A DNA stretch of 64,000 nt from Pseudoips prasinana (GCA_951640165.1 OX621259.1:4154001-4218000); one strand, 5' to 3'; counted from the first letter of the stretch, positions 41,846 through 52,162 are shown. Numbers and translations: made by a program. Notes: generated by a model from the sequence alone, not told the origin.

Positions 41846-42480
41846 GATTCATTTTACAGCTGTTATGAGAGTGAGTGAGATCATTTAACATAGATAATGC
41901 TATCCCTCTTTAAATACTCAGTAACTAGGAAATGAAAAGCGCAAATAACTGTCAGTAGCAATGAGAAAACGCGGAGTATATTCTTTCTACTATCTCTGCG
42001 TCGTTTTGTGTTAAGTAGAGCGTATGTAATAGGATAATTTATTTGGGACATCGTAGTATACAACTCAGAACAAATAATAATTTCCGTATCTCCAGCATTA
42101 TGCTCGAAAAACCTAATATAAGACCGGAAGTTAAATATATTTTTTTGTTTATTTAACTTAGTAAGGTTATTTTTGTCTGGAAAATTATACATTACTTGAG
42201 AATTTTCCATTCATGGGAAGTGTGGGTTACTACATATTCTTATACCACCTTTACATATCCATAAGCTACGTTCTAACAAATATACATATTATTACTTATT
42301 ATTTTTTCTGGGTCTAGGTGTGTGTCCTAGTTTAAATTTTTCACCAATCAGTATCTCTTTAAAGTGTCCCAAAGACTGGATATCTTTACACAAGTACAGA
42401 TGTCCAGTAAAAAGTACAAACACTGGCGTTATTTTTGAAAGCAACTATTAAATACTTGACATCATTGTATGGATTTATAT
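41846..42480. other. Unassigned AT-rich sequence
   Basis: The minus frame 42210-41881 is open for 109 codons but has no recognised motif and an AT-driven composition. Confidence 0.35.
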
Positions 42481-42486
42481 TATTGA

Positions 42487-42791
42487 ATAATCTATGTATA
42501 CATATAATAAAATCGTAGGAAAGTCACAACTGTAAATTGAATATTTCTTAATATCATACTTAGGGTGTGATCTACAATCGATTTTCGAAGCCAAAAATAT
42601 AGTTTTTAGAATTTTTGTATGTTTGTCTGTATGTATGTCCAAACATGGATTTATTTCAAATTTTGCATGAAAATTACAAAGAGGTCGGGTCAACATATAG
42701 GCTACATATTATTGTCACGCTATCACCTACGGTAGAGGAGCCGTGATTATTTATAAAGTTTAACGCGGGGAAAACCGCGGGGTACAGCTAG
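42487..42791 (-). mobile_element. LINE 3' tail (CTGTGCCCCGCGG family)
   Basis: Reversed copy: TATAATAAAATCGTAGGAAA, GATCTACAATCGATTTTCGA, TGTATGTCCAAACATGGATT, AGGTCGGGTCAACATATAGG, ending AAAACCGCGGGGTACAGCTA. Confidence 0.8.
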
Positions 42792-43347
42792 TATTATAAT
42801 TGTTATGATTTCCAAATAATTGGTAACATTTTTGGTGATTTGTTTACTTAAAAAGGTAATTTTGCTTTGTATTTAATTTAATATTTAAAGGATATAATCT
42901 GTCTAAAAGAGGTGAATGAGCGGAATGGCCGATGCATTCGGTTCATTCCCGTTCATGACATTTGGAATGGCTGCAAAGTTCGGTGTGCTCACCGAGCGCA
43001 GGAACAGAAACGTTGTTAACATCGTGTGTAGTGTGTACCTTCATTTATTATAATGTAGTTTAGTTTAAGTTGGATAAGTGTTGTAATGGTGCAATTCTGG
43101 AGAGTTGAATATACGCCTATTGTTGCTGAATAACGTGTTTTCTTATCATAATAATGATGAACACTTAATTGTAATGTATAGATATAATTGATGTTAAAGT
43201 TAATAACGTCAAATTTTAATTAAACTTCATTGTCAATAATATGATATTTGTTGTGGTTTATTTAGAGTATTGCTGTTCGAAATAGTTAAGTACGCGGTTG
43301 CATTTGAAAGATTCAATCATATTGAGAACCCCTTCCAATGTGTGCAG
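42792..43347. other. Intron-like sequence before exon 4
   Basis: No repeat copy in this window. Notable only for GAATGAGCGGAATGGCCGAT near 42913, followed by a loosely complementary stretch. Confidence 0.3.
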
Positions 43348-43455
43348 GTGGTGCTGTGCGCGCGTGCGGTGTGCGCGCGGCGCCTGCTCGCGTACCGTGC
43401 GAGCGTGCGCCGCGCGCACACACCCATGTACCTGCTCGTGGATGCTGCTATTGTT
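43348..43455 (+). CDS. Candidate host-gene exon 4 of 4 seen
   Basis: Acceptor CCTTCCAATGTGTGCAG, donor ATTGTT|GTGAGT. Exactly 36 codons in phase 0, as exon 3 requires: VVLCARAVCARRLLAYRA then a basic loop and HTPMYLLVDAAIV. It is strikingly GC-rich in an AT-rich setting. The arginine-rich helix followed by a hydrophobic strand might be a juxtamembrane segment, but I cannot name the family. A LINE-D fragment starts about 30 bp beyond the donor. Confidence 0.55.
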
Positions 43456-43487
43456 GTGAGTATCATATTATCCTATTTCAATTCACT

Positions 43488-44295
43488 ACACCGAATGTGA
43501 AACAGGCGACAACCAATGTACAACTTAATGGAGCTAGGTTACTATTGACTATTAGGTATCACTATTGACTCAAAGCTACAATGGAGCCCACAAATAGAAA
43601 AACTGTCCGGCAAATTAAGTTCTGCAGCATACGCAGTGAAAACTATTAGACGGCTGACTGATGTTGACACAGCTAGAATGGTTTATTTCAGTTATTTTCA
43701 TAGTGTAATGTTCTATGGAATTCTTCTCTGGGGTAGCTCTGCTGACATTAACACCATATTAATATTGAAAAAAAGAGCTGTAAGAGCTATCTCTTATCTT
43801 GGCCCGAGAGTGTCTCTAAGAGAAAACTTACTATATGTGCATAAAAATATCGATTCATTCTGTAAAAGGAGCGATACACATAATGTAAATACTAGATATA
43901 AGAATAATCTCATATAGCATACTACCCGTCTCCACAAAATAAGGTAACTCTTTTGTGGGGCAATATATAACATTCTATAACAAACTTCCTAATGATATTG
44001 GAGAATTTTCTACGAATAAGTTTAAAAGAATTATTAAAGCCAAATTGTGTAGCAGGGCATATTACAAAATTTCTGATTATTTAAGTGATAAAAGTGCTTG
44101 GGATCGAGTTGTTCTGAGTCAACACACGTGATTGTAATCAATCTTAAGTATATTTTATTTTAAAAAAGGATTCCTACTGAGTTTTCTGGCAGTGTTTCTC
44201 AGTAGCTGCCACGTCATGCACTGCACGGTAGGGTAGTAAAAATATGACGATTCCACATAAATGTAATTTTTTACGGAATTAAGAATTTTTGACTT
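43488..44295 (+). pseudogene. LINE-D copy, 5'-truncated, ORF2 C-terminus decayed
   Basis: Runs parallel to 50455-51330 of the full copy: ACCGAATGTGAAACAGG, then KLSSAAYAVKTIRRLTDVDT, ARMVYFSYFHSVMFYGILLW, KRAVRAISYLGPRVSLRE, and the 3' UTR GGATTCCTACTGAGTTTTCT. Small deletions near 43535 and 43835, and a stop at 43915-43917, break the frame. Confidence 0.85.
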
Positions 44296-44399
44296 TTTAT
44301 CTTTTTCTGGGTTTCTTCTGACAAGCGATTGTATCTCACCTCCAAACCCATAGGGACCTAGTAACTAAGATGGTAAGACCAGGTCTGCCGTGCTATCAT

Positions 44400-45057
44400 T
44401 AAAATACCGAAAAATAAAAGCATATTTTCGTAGTCATATAGTCAAGTGCTGTAAAAAGGCCTACAGAAATTTAGGGTTTATTTTACGTACTGCTCACGAT
44501 TTTACGGATATTAAGGCAATTATATCTTCTAGACACCACGTGAGACTAAATATAGTCTAGGAGCGGTAACAAAATAGATTTGTCAGATTTTTATATTTGA
44601 GGCTCTATGGAGTATATCCCTTTTACTCGCTTATGTATCCAACCTTGTTCATATTAGGCATGGTTGGATACAACGAGCTGAGAGTAAGGCGTGAGTTTTC
44701 ACTTGTCTCATTTTATTTCAAATAATTAGAGGCAAGATATATAACGCCGACATATAAGAGTTAGTGTGTTTGAGTGTGCCAGATAGATATGTATGGCGGA
44801 GACGTCGGCATCAGCTACTGGCTGTACCTCGTGGCCGCACTAATCTGTGGAATGAGGCGCCCATGTCACGGTCGCTTCGCACTCTTAATCTTGTAGCGGA
44901 GGAGATAGTGTTTCTAGCCTCCACAGACGACTCCCAAGGGACGCCAACTCCTCGAGCGCTCGAATGCGTTGGCTCACCACACAGGCTGGCCACACAGTAT
45001 AAGATTCTTAATATTGAAAAACTTGCTACTAACAGTTTCCAACGTAAATTAGTTTGA
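44400..45057 (+). pseudogene. LINE-F ORF2 C-terminal remnant (jockey/I-like)
   Basis: Read across frameshifts: FRSHIVKCCKKAYRNLGFIL, NRFVRFLYLRLYGVYPF, LFILGMVGYNELRVRREFS, and finally RRRRHQLLAVPRGRTNLWNE with APMSRSLRTLN. This is the post-RT end of a jockey-like LINE. At least two frameshifts separate these parts. Confidence 0.7.
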
Positions 45058-45495
45058 GTACAGAAAACAGCTGAACTTTACCTGCGATATTAAAAATCTT
45101 AGGTTGATTAAAAAGATTATTGCTGTAGAACTAAAGTTTGCTCTCTATATTCTGTTACTAAGAATAATTTTAGGGGAAATTCACTTCACGTTCTCGTCTG
45201 ACTAGCGGTTGCGTGTTTAATCTATACTAATACTAGCGGCCCGGTACGTGCTTCGCTACGTATAAGGCATAGTAATAAAAAATGATTATTAAGTTCATTT
45301 ATTTAAACAAAAAAATATTTTAAATTGCTAAAAGATGTTGATTTTACACTTTTTCAAGACTTTTTAAAATTTTCTCTACGTACAAACCTTCCCTGGACTT
45401 CCAACAATAATTCAAGACCAAAATTAGCCAAATCGGTAAAGGCGTTGTTGAGTTATAACATTACAACGAAAAGTGGCATTGATTTTTATATATTA

Positions 45496-46777
45496 GGTCT
45501 TTACCTATGAAATTGCCGTTCTGCAGTACTGGCCATTTCAAATCAAAATAATTTTTGTTTGGCTAAGAATTCTAATTTCAAATTAATTTTATTTTAAAAA
45601 CATGGATTCTTTTTTCCAAAAGTAGTCATTTCTTTATTGATTAGTGTTACATTTTCATCGCATTTCAATCTTTTTCGTCATCATGGATACGTTAAAAATT
45701 CGAGTAATTATGGAATATGAGTACCGTCGTGGCAGCAACGCGGCACAAGCGGCACGCAACATCAACGACGTTTACGGAGCTAACACTACAAACCAACGCA
45801 CCACCTGTTATTGGTTTGCTCGCTTCCGTTCTGGAAATTTCGACCTGAAAAATGAACCTCGCGGTCGTCCGAAGACTTTGGTCGACAATGACGAATTAAA
45901 GGCGGTTGTGGAAGCTGATGATACACAATCTACGGCTGAATTAGCAGCAGCTTTCGACGTTAGCGTCAAAACAATATTGGTCCATTTGCGTCAAATTGGC
46001 AAGGTAAAAAAGCTTGACAAATGGGTGCCCCACGAACTCAATGATCGCCAGCGCGAAGTACGCGTCGAGACGTGCCTTGCACTGCTCAACAGACACACAA
46101 ATGAAGGAATTTTGAACCGCATTGTTACCTGCGATGAAAAATGGATTCTGTTTGATAACCGCAAGCGCTCAGCAAGTTGGTTGGATCCTGGTTCAGCACC
46201 TAAACAATGCCCTAAACGAAAACTTACCCCTAGAAAAGTGATGGTCACTGTTTTGTGGTCTAGCGCCGGTGTGATTCATCACAGCTTCTTACCAAACGGG
46301 GTGAGCATTACTGCAGATGTGTACTGTGAAGAACTGAGCACAATGATGGAGAAGCTGGCGCATCTCCAACCAGCATTGGTCAATCGCTCGTCTCCGCTGC
46401 TCCTGCACGACAACGCGCGACCTCATACTGCACAGCAGACGGTCTCCAAGTTGCAAGAACTGGGGTTGGAAGCTCTCCGTCATCCGCCCTACTCACCAGA
46501 CCTTGCGCCTACAGACTACTACTTTTTCCAGAATTTGGATAACTTCTTGGCGGGAAAAAAATTCAATACCCGAGAGGCAGTACAAAATGCCTTTGAAGAA
46601 TTTGTTGCCTCCCGTCCAGCTGATTTCTTTAAGAAGGGCATCAATAAACTGCCACTGCGATGGCAAAGATGCATTGATTGCATGGGTGATTACTTCGATT
46701 AATACAAATAAAAAAATTCATGAAAAAAATTCGTTTAAATTTTTTCATACAAAACGGCAATTTCATAGGTAAAGACC
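45496..46777 (+). mobile_element. Complete mariner element, 1,282 bp
   Basis: TA dinucleotides flank it (45494-45495, 46778-46779). Terminal inverted repeats of about 28 bp agree at all but one position (GGTCTTTACCTATGAAATTG, then CCGTT). Length is normal for a full mariner. The transposase is intact and the ends near identical, so the insertion looks recent. Confidence 0.93.
45683..46702 (+). CDS. Mariner transposase, intact
   Basis: 339 residues from the ATG at 45683 (MDTLKIRVIMEYEYRRGSN), chosen because the N-terminal helix-turn-helix of this mariner group starts there; an earlier ATG at 45644 only adds a hydrophobic leader. Paired-like HTH domains occupy about residues 1-110, followed by the WVPHEL linker motif. 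The DDE/D catalytic triad is complete: TCDEKW, LLLHDNARPH and YSPDLAPTDYYFF, with exactly 34 residues between the second and third aspartates (D34D). No stop or frameshift. It cuts and joins its own inverted repeats at TA sites in the nucleus. Confidence 0.95.
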   Translation: MDTLKIRVIMEYEYRRGSNAAQAARNINDVYGANTTNQRTTCYWFARFRSGNFDLKNEPRGRPKTLVDNDELKAVVEADDTQSTAELAAAFDVSVKTILVHLRQIGKVKKLDKWVPHELNDRQREVRVETCLALLNRHTNEGILNRIVTCDEKWILFDNRKRSASWLDPGSAPKQCPKRKLTPRKVMVTVLWSSAGVIHHSFLPNGVSITADVYCEELSTMMEKLAHLQPALVNRSSPLLLHDNARPHTAQQTVSKLQELGLEALRHPPYSPDLAPTDYYFFQNLDNFLAGKKFNTREAVQNAFEEFVASRPADFFKKGINKLPLRWQRCIDCMGDYFD

Positions 46778-47004
46778 TATTATATAGATTATAAAGAGGC
46801 AACGTTTGCGAGTTTGTGACATTATAAGGGGTAATCTCTGGATCTACTGAACCGATCTTCAAAATTATTTCACCAATAGAAAGCTACGTTATTGTGGAGT
46901 GGCTATGAAAAATTCCAAAATTTATAAAGCATCTTTACTTAAACTTGTATAATGTAATCCAAGTTGCGGGACAAAAGGACAGGGAGAAAAATATTTACAA
47001 CGCG

Positions 47005-47335
47005 GAATGAGGTTTGGGATTCAAATTCCGGGTCGGAGAAATAAGAGATTTTTTTAAGATCGTTCTGTTGACAACATTCCGCAGTATTAGCTCGAAATCT
47101 GGGGAATGGCGGTATCACACCCTAGTGTTTACCGCACTAACACTATGTGGAATCAATTAACTGCGGAGGCCTTTCCAGCATGGCATGACATGTCGACTTA
47201 AAAGAAGCGATCCCATTCGTTTCTTAAAGGCCGGCAACGCACTTGCGGCTCCTCTAGTGCTGCAGGTGTCCATGGGCGTTGGTGATCACTTACCATCAGG
47301 TGACCCACTTGCTCGTTGGCCTTGCTATCACAAAA
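47005..47335 (+). mobile_element. Decayed SINE-2-like copy followed by the GGTGACCCACTTGCTC repeat
   Basis: 47020-47180 has GGGATTCAAATTCCGGGTCG, a disrupted body and TGGCGGTATCACACCC. 47228-47335 has GGCCGGCAACGCACTTGCGG, GGTGATCACTTACCATCAGG and TGACCCACTTGCTCGTTGGC. Sister pieces are at 34572-34672 (-) and 54956-55075 (+). Confidence 0.65.
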
Positions 47336-47393
47336 ATGAAAAAAAAATAAGTTGCTCCCCTGTAAATCGTGTATAAAGACATATCGCTTTGTA

Positions 47394-47516
47394 CAGACGC
47401 CAGAAAATCCAGCTACCCCGATCTGTCAAATTTCTGTTATGGAGTTTCAACTTTATCACAAAAGCATAAGGTTCACTTTCAGTTGGTGAAATTTTGATGT
47501 GCTGGCGTTTGCACGT
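47394..47516. mobile_element. Tc1/mariner-type MITE, shortened relative of 17002-17136
   Basis: Left arm CAGACGCCAGAAAATCCAGC, CCCGATCTGTCAAATTTCTG; right end TTTTGATGTGCTGGCGTTTG. TA precedes the left end. Most of the inner right arm is missing. Confidence 0.6.
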
Positions 47517-47867
47517 ATAGACCGTCGACTTGTTTTGGTTTCATATTTTTATGGATTTGCAGCGATTTTTTTCCATTACTTTGCACGTATTTATTATATG
47601 CATATTGAAAAATATAATGACATGAATGGAAATGGTACGGCTACGTACCAATTTTACTTATATTTATACAATAGTGTTCCAGAAAATCGTTAATAATACG
47701 ATTTTAAATTTCAACAGTCAATTTATAGTTCTAGATATATTTAACTACGTGTTGTTCAAATGGTATTTATATTGAGTATTTATGGTGTCTATATTGAGGA
47801 AAAAAAATATTATTAACTGAAAATTAGCTTCTTTGTGAATATATTGAAATAATTCAGATTATATAAT

Positions 47868-48158
47868 TTGAATTTGACATTACATACAATATCTACCTAC
47901 ATGAGAGAAAAACTACATGTAATTGACATTAACTCATATGTTAAGAAACCCTTTTATATGACAAAAGATAACTATTGTTATCTGCCTAGTTTTTATACCA
48001 GACAAATAGCTTTGTCGCTATGTTATTGTTTTCATATTTCAGCCAAGAACATATTTGAGCAATGTACTGATGCTATAGATAATGTCAGTACTTTTCCTAC
48101 TGACAATGACATATCCAGCTTGAATGGTGACATCTGTATACAGGATAATTTAAATTAA
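47868..48158 (+). CDS. Short open frame just upstream of LINE-D ORF2
   Basis: 96 codons (MNLTLHTISTYMREKLH and CCHISAKNIF-like mid part), stop 5 bp before the ORF2 start. It has no zinc knuckle or coiled coil typical of ORF1. It may be a remnant of ORF1, or leader sequence open by chance. Confidence 0.3.
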   Translation: MNLTLHTISTYMREKLHVIDINSYVKKPFYMTKDNYCYLPSFYTRQIALSLCYCFHISAKNIFEQCTDAIDNVSTFPTDNDISSLNGDICIQDNLN

Positions 48159-48163
48159 CTGAT

Positions 48164-51136
48164 ATGACAATAGAGAATCACTCTTGCGTAATAGCAAATT
48201 CAAATATTAATTGTACTGTCAAGCATGATAAGGAATGTTCAGATCTTGTAATGGAAAATAATGTGAACCCATCAAACATAAATGCCTACAATAAGAAAAA
48301 CCAAAAAAATAGTATCAACCTGGTGCATCAAAATATTCAAGGTTTGATGGGGAAAGAGTTAGAATTGGAGTTGTTTTTGAATTGTAGCAATATTGATATT
48401 TTATGTTTAACTGAGCACTGGCTACAACGCCATCAATTCATTTCCAGCTTCAATAATCACCAGGTTGCAAGCTCGTTCATCAGAGAAAAGTATATTCATG
48501 GTGGCTCTCTAATATTAATAAATAATTTGTTGAAGTTTAAAGAAAGAAGTGACGTTGTGAGCCTCTCTGTTGAGCGAGTAGTAGAGATTTCATGTGTTGA
48601 GTTGGAGCGATTTATTGTTGTGAGTCTTTACAAACCTCCTTGTGCACCATTTGATACCTTTTCAGACATTATGGAGGATGCCTTAAATAAGTTAACTAAT
48701 ACCCATAAAACTGTTATCATTTGTGGAGATTTTAATGTAAATATTTTGGAGAAAAACTCAACAAGTTGTAATTTTTTAAATTTGTTTATGTCCTATAATT
48801 TACATCACAACTTTACAGAACCAACTAGAGTTACTGCCACAAGTGCTACATGCATTGACAATATATTTAGCTCGGCAAAACCTTTAAATAAATTAATAAT
48901 GAATAAGATTCAGTCAGATCATTCTGGTCAGTTGGTCACTTTTTCAAATTCTCCAAAGGTTCAAAGTACACAAATAAGTTACATACCATATAGTGAAAGC
49001 CGTTTAGGAATATTTAAATATAATATAGCAAGAAAACTGGCACTGTTGCCCTATCATAGTGATCCGGATCACTTGTACAACTCTTTATTCAACTTGATTA
49101 ATGGTGAGTTCTGCTCAATATTCACACCCAAACAGTTGTCTGTAAGTAACCGTCTGATGTTCTGTGATTGGGCAACTCCAGGAATTTATAAAAGTCGCAA
49201 TCAATTATATAAATTGTATGAAGAAAGATCCTATAATCAAAATACGACTTTTCTAGAACATGTAAAACAATATGCCAAAACCTTTCGAAGAGCCTGTTCC
49301 ATTGCTAAATCGATGTACTTAAAAAATATTATAAAAAATTCGACAAATATTATTAAAACCACCTGGAAGATTATTAATACTGAGACAGGTAGGAAAAAAA
49401 TACGTAGTCGTGATTTTAATTTAAGAATAAATAATGTTGACATTAAAAGCGATTTAGAAGTGGCGACTGAGTTTGAAAAATATTTTTCTAATGTTCCAAT
49501 CGATGTTACCAAATCTCTTGCGTCTTCTTCTGTATCTGCTGAGCTAATACTCCAGCAAAGCGTAGAGAAGTGTGACACAGATTTTGAATTCTCGGTGGTT
49601 AACCCTAAAGATATTTTGAATGCTTTCAAAAGTATTAATATGAAAACCACTAGGGATCTGTGGGGTTTATCTGTTAAGACTATTTCATCAATTATAACTA
49701 TAATCGCCCCACATCTAGCTGCTGTGTTCAATTGCTGTGTCGCATCTGGCGTATTTCCTGACTTGATGAAGTATAGTAAAATTATTCCATTGTTTAAAGC
49801 TGGTGATACTTCAGATCCTTCAAATTTCCGACCTATTTCCGTATTGCCCACTCTAAGTAAAATATTTGAAAAGCTAATGCTTAGCCAGTTGCTCAGTCAC
49901 TTTAATATACATAATTTACTTCATCGGAAACAGTTTGGATTCACGAAGGGTTGTTCAACTATAGATGCAGGAGTCAATCTGTTAAAAAGTATATTCGCGG
50001 CTTGGGAGGACTCGCAGGATGCATTAGGTATCTTTTGCGATTTGTCCAAAGCATTTGATTGTGTTCATCATGACACTCTTGTCAGGAAACTACACCACTA
50101 CGGTATCAGGAACAAGGCTCTCGAACTTTTGACTTCTTACTTGGGCAATAGAATTCAGAAGGTCGATATAAATGGTAAAAAATCTGCGGGATCCCCAGTG
50201 GTAATGGGCGTTCCACAGGGATCGATTCTCGGCCCATTCTTATTTTTAATCTATATAAATGACTTACCCTACTATGTAAGGGATAAACATGAGATTGTTT
50301 TGTTTGCGGATGATACTTCATTGACGTTTAAAATAAATCGACAATTACGCAATTTTGACGAAGTAAATGACGCAATCTCTAAAGTTGTTCATTGGTTTAA
50401 TGCTTATAATCTTTTGCTAAATGACAAGAAAACTAAAGTCATAAAATTCTCTACACCTAATGTGAAACAGGTGGCTACCAATGTACAGCTTAATGGAGCT
50501 GGATTGACCCCTGTTGAGTCAACTGTGTTTTTGGGTATCACAATTGATTCAAAACTACAATGGGGCCCACAAATAGAAAAACTATCAGGCAAATTAAGTT
50601 CTGCTGCATATGCTGTTAAAACTATAAGACGGCTTACTGATGTGGATACAGCTAGAATGGTTTATTTCAGTTATTTTAATAGTATAATGTCCTATGGAAT
50701 TCTTCTCTGGGGTAGCGCTGCGGACATTAACACCATATTTGTATTGCAAAAAAGAGCTGTAAGAGCAATATATAAACTTGGTCCGCGAGAATCTTTGAGA
50801 GAGAAGTTTAAAGAGATTAACATTCTGACTGTAGCATGTCAGTATATATATGAGAATCTAATTTATATGCATAAATATAAAGACTCCTTCTGTAAAAGGA
50901 GTGATACTCATAATATAAATACTCGATATAAGCATAACTTTGTGTTACATACCACCCGTCTCCACAAAGTAAGTAACTCTTTTATGGGGCAATGTATAAG
51001 ATTCTATAACAAACTTCCCAGTGATATCCGAGAAATGTCTATGAATAAGTTTAAAAGAATTATAAAAGCCAAATTGTGTAGCAGGGCTTATTACAAAACT
51101 TCTGATTATTTAAGTGACAAAACAGCTTGGGATTGA
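48164..51136 (+). CDS. LINE-D ORF2, intact 990-residue endonuclease/reverse transcriptase
   Basis: Residues about 50-260 form the apurinic-type endonuclease: VHQNIQGL, LTEHWL (near 84), ICGDFNVNI (near 188), CIDNIF and SDHSGQ (near 251). The RT follows: NFRPISVLPTLSKIFEKLM, QFGFTKGCSTIDA, CDLSKAFDCVHHD, GVPQGSILGPFLFLIYINDL and active site FADDTSL (714-717). The C-terminus has the post-RT KRAVRAIYKLGP and RFYNKLPSDIRE motifs. No stop or frameshift. It would nick target DNA and copy its RNA in place. The clade is jockey/CR1-like; I cannot fix it further. Confidence 0.92.
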   Translation: MTIENHSCVIANSNINCTVKHDKECSDLVMENNVNPSNINAYNKKNQKNSINLVHQNIQGLMGKELELELFLNCSNIDILCLTEHWLQRHQFISSFNNHQVASSFIREKYIHGGSLILINNLLKFKERSDVVSLSVERVVEISCVELERFIVVSLYKPPCAPFDTFSDIMEDALNKLTNTHKTVIICGDFNVNILEKNSTSCNFLNLFMSYNLHHNFTEPTRVTATSATCIDNIFSSAKPLNKLIMNKIQSDHSGQLVTFSNSPKVQSTQISYIPYSESRLGIFKYNIARKLALLPYHSDPDHLYNSLFNLINGEFCSIFTPKQLSVSNRLMFCDWATPGIYKSRNQLYKLYEERSYNQNTTFLEHVKQYAKTFRRACSIAKSMYLKNIIKNSTNIIKTTWKIINTETGRKKIRSRDFNLRINNVDIKSDLEVATEFEKYFSNVPIDVTKSLASSSVSAELILQQSVEKCDTDFEFSVVNPKDILNAFKSINMKTTRDLWGLSVKTISSIITIIAPHLAAVFNCCVASGVFPDLMKYSKIIPLFKAGDTSDPSNFRPISVLPTLSKIFEKLMLSQLLSHFNIHNLLHRKQFGFTKGCSTIDAGVNLLKSIFAAWEDSQDALGIFCDLSKAFDCVHHDTLVRKLHHYGIRNKALELLTSYLGNRIQKVDINGKKSAGSPVVMGVPQGSILGPFLFLIYINDLPYYVRDKHEIVLFADDTSLTFKINRQLRNFDEVNDAISKVVHWFNAYNLLLNDKKTKVIKFSTPNVKQVATNVQLNGAGLTPVESTVFLGITIDSKLQWGPQIEKLSGKLSSAAYAVKTIRRLTDVDTARMVYFSYFNSIMSYGILLWGSAADINTIFVLQKRAVRAIYKLGPRESLREKFKEINILTVACQYIYENLIYMHKYKDSFCKRSDTHNINTRYKHNFVLHTTRLHKVSNSFMGQCIRFYNKLPSDIREMSMNKFKRIIKAKLCSRAYYKTSDYLSDKTAWD

Positions 51137-51335
51137 GTCGCTCTAAATTAACACATGTAAATACAATGTAAATTTATTTAAGAAATATATATTTTAAAAA
51201 AGGATTCCTACTGAGTTTTCTGGCAGTGTTTCTCAGTAGCTGCCACGTCATGCACTGCACGGTAGGGTAAAAAAAATTGACGATTCCACACAAATGTAAT
51301 ATTTTAACGGAATAAACGACTTTTGAATTTTGAAT
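51137..51335 (+). mobile_element. LINE-D 3' UTR and (TTTTGAA)n-like tail
   Basis: AAAAAAGGATTCCTACTGAG, TTTCTCAGTAGCTGCCACGT, CACTGCACGGTAGGGTAAAA, then GGAATAAACGACTTTTGAAT and short TTTTGAA repeats. GTTTCTCAGTAGC can pair weakly with GCTACTGAG-like parts. Copies of this tail are at 44165-44295 and 19345-19495 (-). Confidence 0.8.
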
Positions 51336-51406
51336 TTTTTTGAATTTATTTCTAGTACAAATATGTTCAAAACTATACTAATTGGGATATAATTATAATA
51401 TACAAG

Positions 51407-51649
51407 CTAACAATAATTAGATAAAACTATACAAACGTGAAAAGTGCCCAGGAAGCTCGCCGCATTGCCACACTGGATGGCAATGCCGATCCTCTGACCC
51501 ACGAACAGGCCAGCCCACTGGTCAGGGGAAGCGTCGGTCAATCGTTTAGCGATTTTGTGAAATATTAAATGTTCGTTTGGGTGCCATGGTCCTAAGGTTT
51601 CTCCCCCAAAAGGCAGAAAATAAAATGACTTTATTAATTTGTAAATCAA
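51407..51649 (-). pseudogene. LINE-C-type ORF2 C-terminus
   Basis: The minus frame reads FGGETLGPWHPNEHLIFHKI, AKRLTDASPDQWAGLFVGQR and IGIAIQCGNAASFLGT, the end module of one insect LINE class. No RT is attached. It is better preserved than the copy at 14935-15130. Confidence 0.7.
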
Positions 51650-51991
51650 AAAGCGACATCGGGAAACTCAACTAAGAAACAAATGCGTAAGAGCATGCAT
51701 CAAACAAACTCTTGACAAACTGTTTCAAAAAGCTCTTGTCCTTCGCTCGTATGCATACGTTTGTAACAATTCTTTTCGTTAGTACAAACTAAATCTCTTT
51801 GTGCCTTTGTACAGTAAAATATTCAGAAACAAAGCACGCATGCCTCCACTTAAGACTGCTATTTTAGATAAAAAGAGTTTAATGTTCTGTTTACAGGAGA
51901 ATATATAATAAATTAACGAAAAATCTAATTGATATTGAAGGCATGAATCTATATAATAAGTTATCTATATAAGAAGTTATATTATTTGAAA

Positions 51992-52079
51992 TATCAAATT
52001 GAAAATGAAGGCTCAGTCTATGTAAGAAGTTAATCATATAACTTCTTACATAGGCTGAGCCTTCACTTTCAATTTGATA
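51992..52079. ncRNA. 41-bp near-perfect hairpin with 6-base loop (precursor-miRNA-like or foldback)
   Basis: Arms 51992-52032 and 52039-52079 are inverted copies with two mismatches, one of which would be G:U in RNA. The 88-base length and small loop resemble a microRNA precursor. However, a diverged half-copy of the arm lies just upstream (51925-51985), which fits a MITE-like or duplicated foldback equally well. Confidence 0.45.
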
Positions 52080-52162
52080 GTTCAACTCTAAACCAAAAAA
52101 CCAAATTCTTTTGATGTTTCACACTATATATTAGACGTTTTACGTGTGAGTATACGAGTACT

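Larger units (their letters stand above)
45233..46789 (+). mobile_element. RTE-like LINE 3' tail split by mariner
   Basis: 45233-45493 starts ACTAGCGGCCCGGTACGTGC and has AAATTAGCCAAATCGGTAAA and GTTGAGTTATAACATTACAA; after the mariner the tail closes with TTATATAGAT (46780-46789). Confidence 0.7.

Noticed and set aside
42792..43080. MITE suggested by GAATGAGCGGAATGGCCGAT and nearby complementary bases
   Set aside because: Pairing is short and interrupted; no target duplication found.
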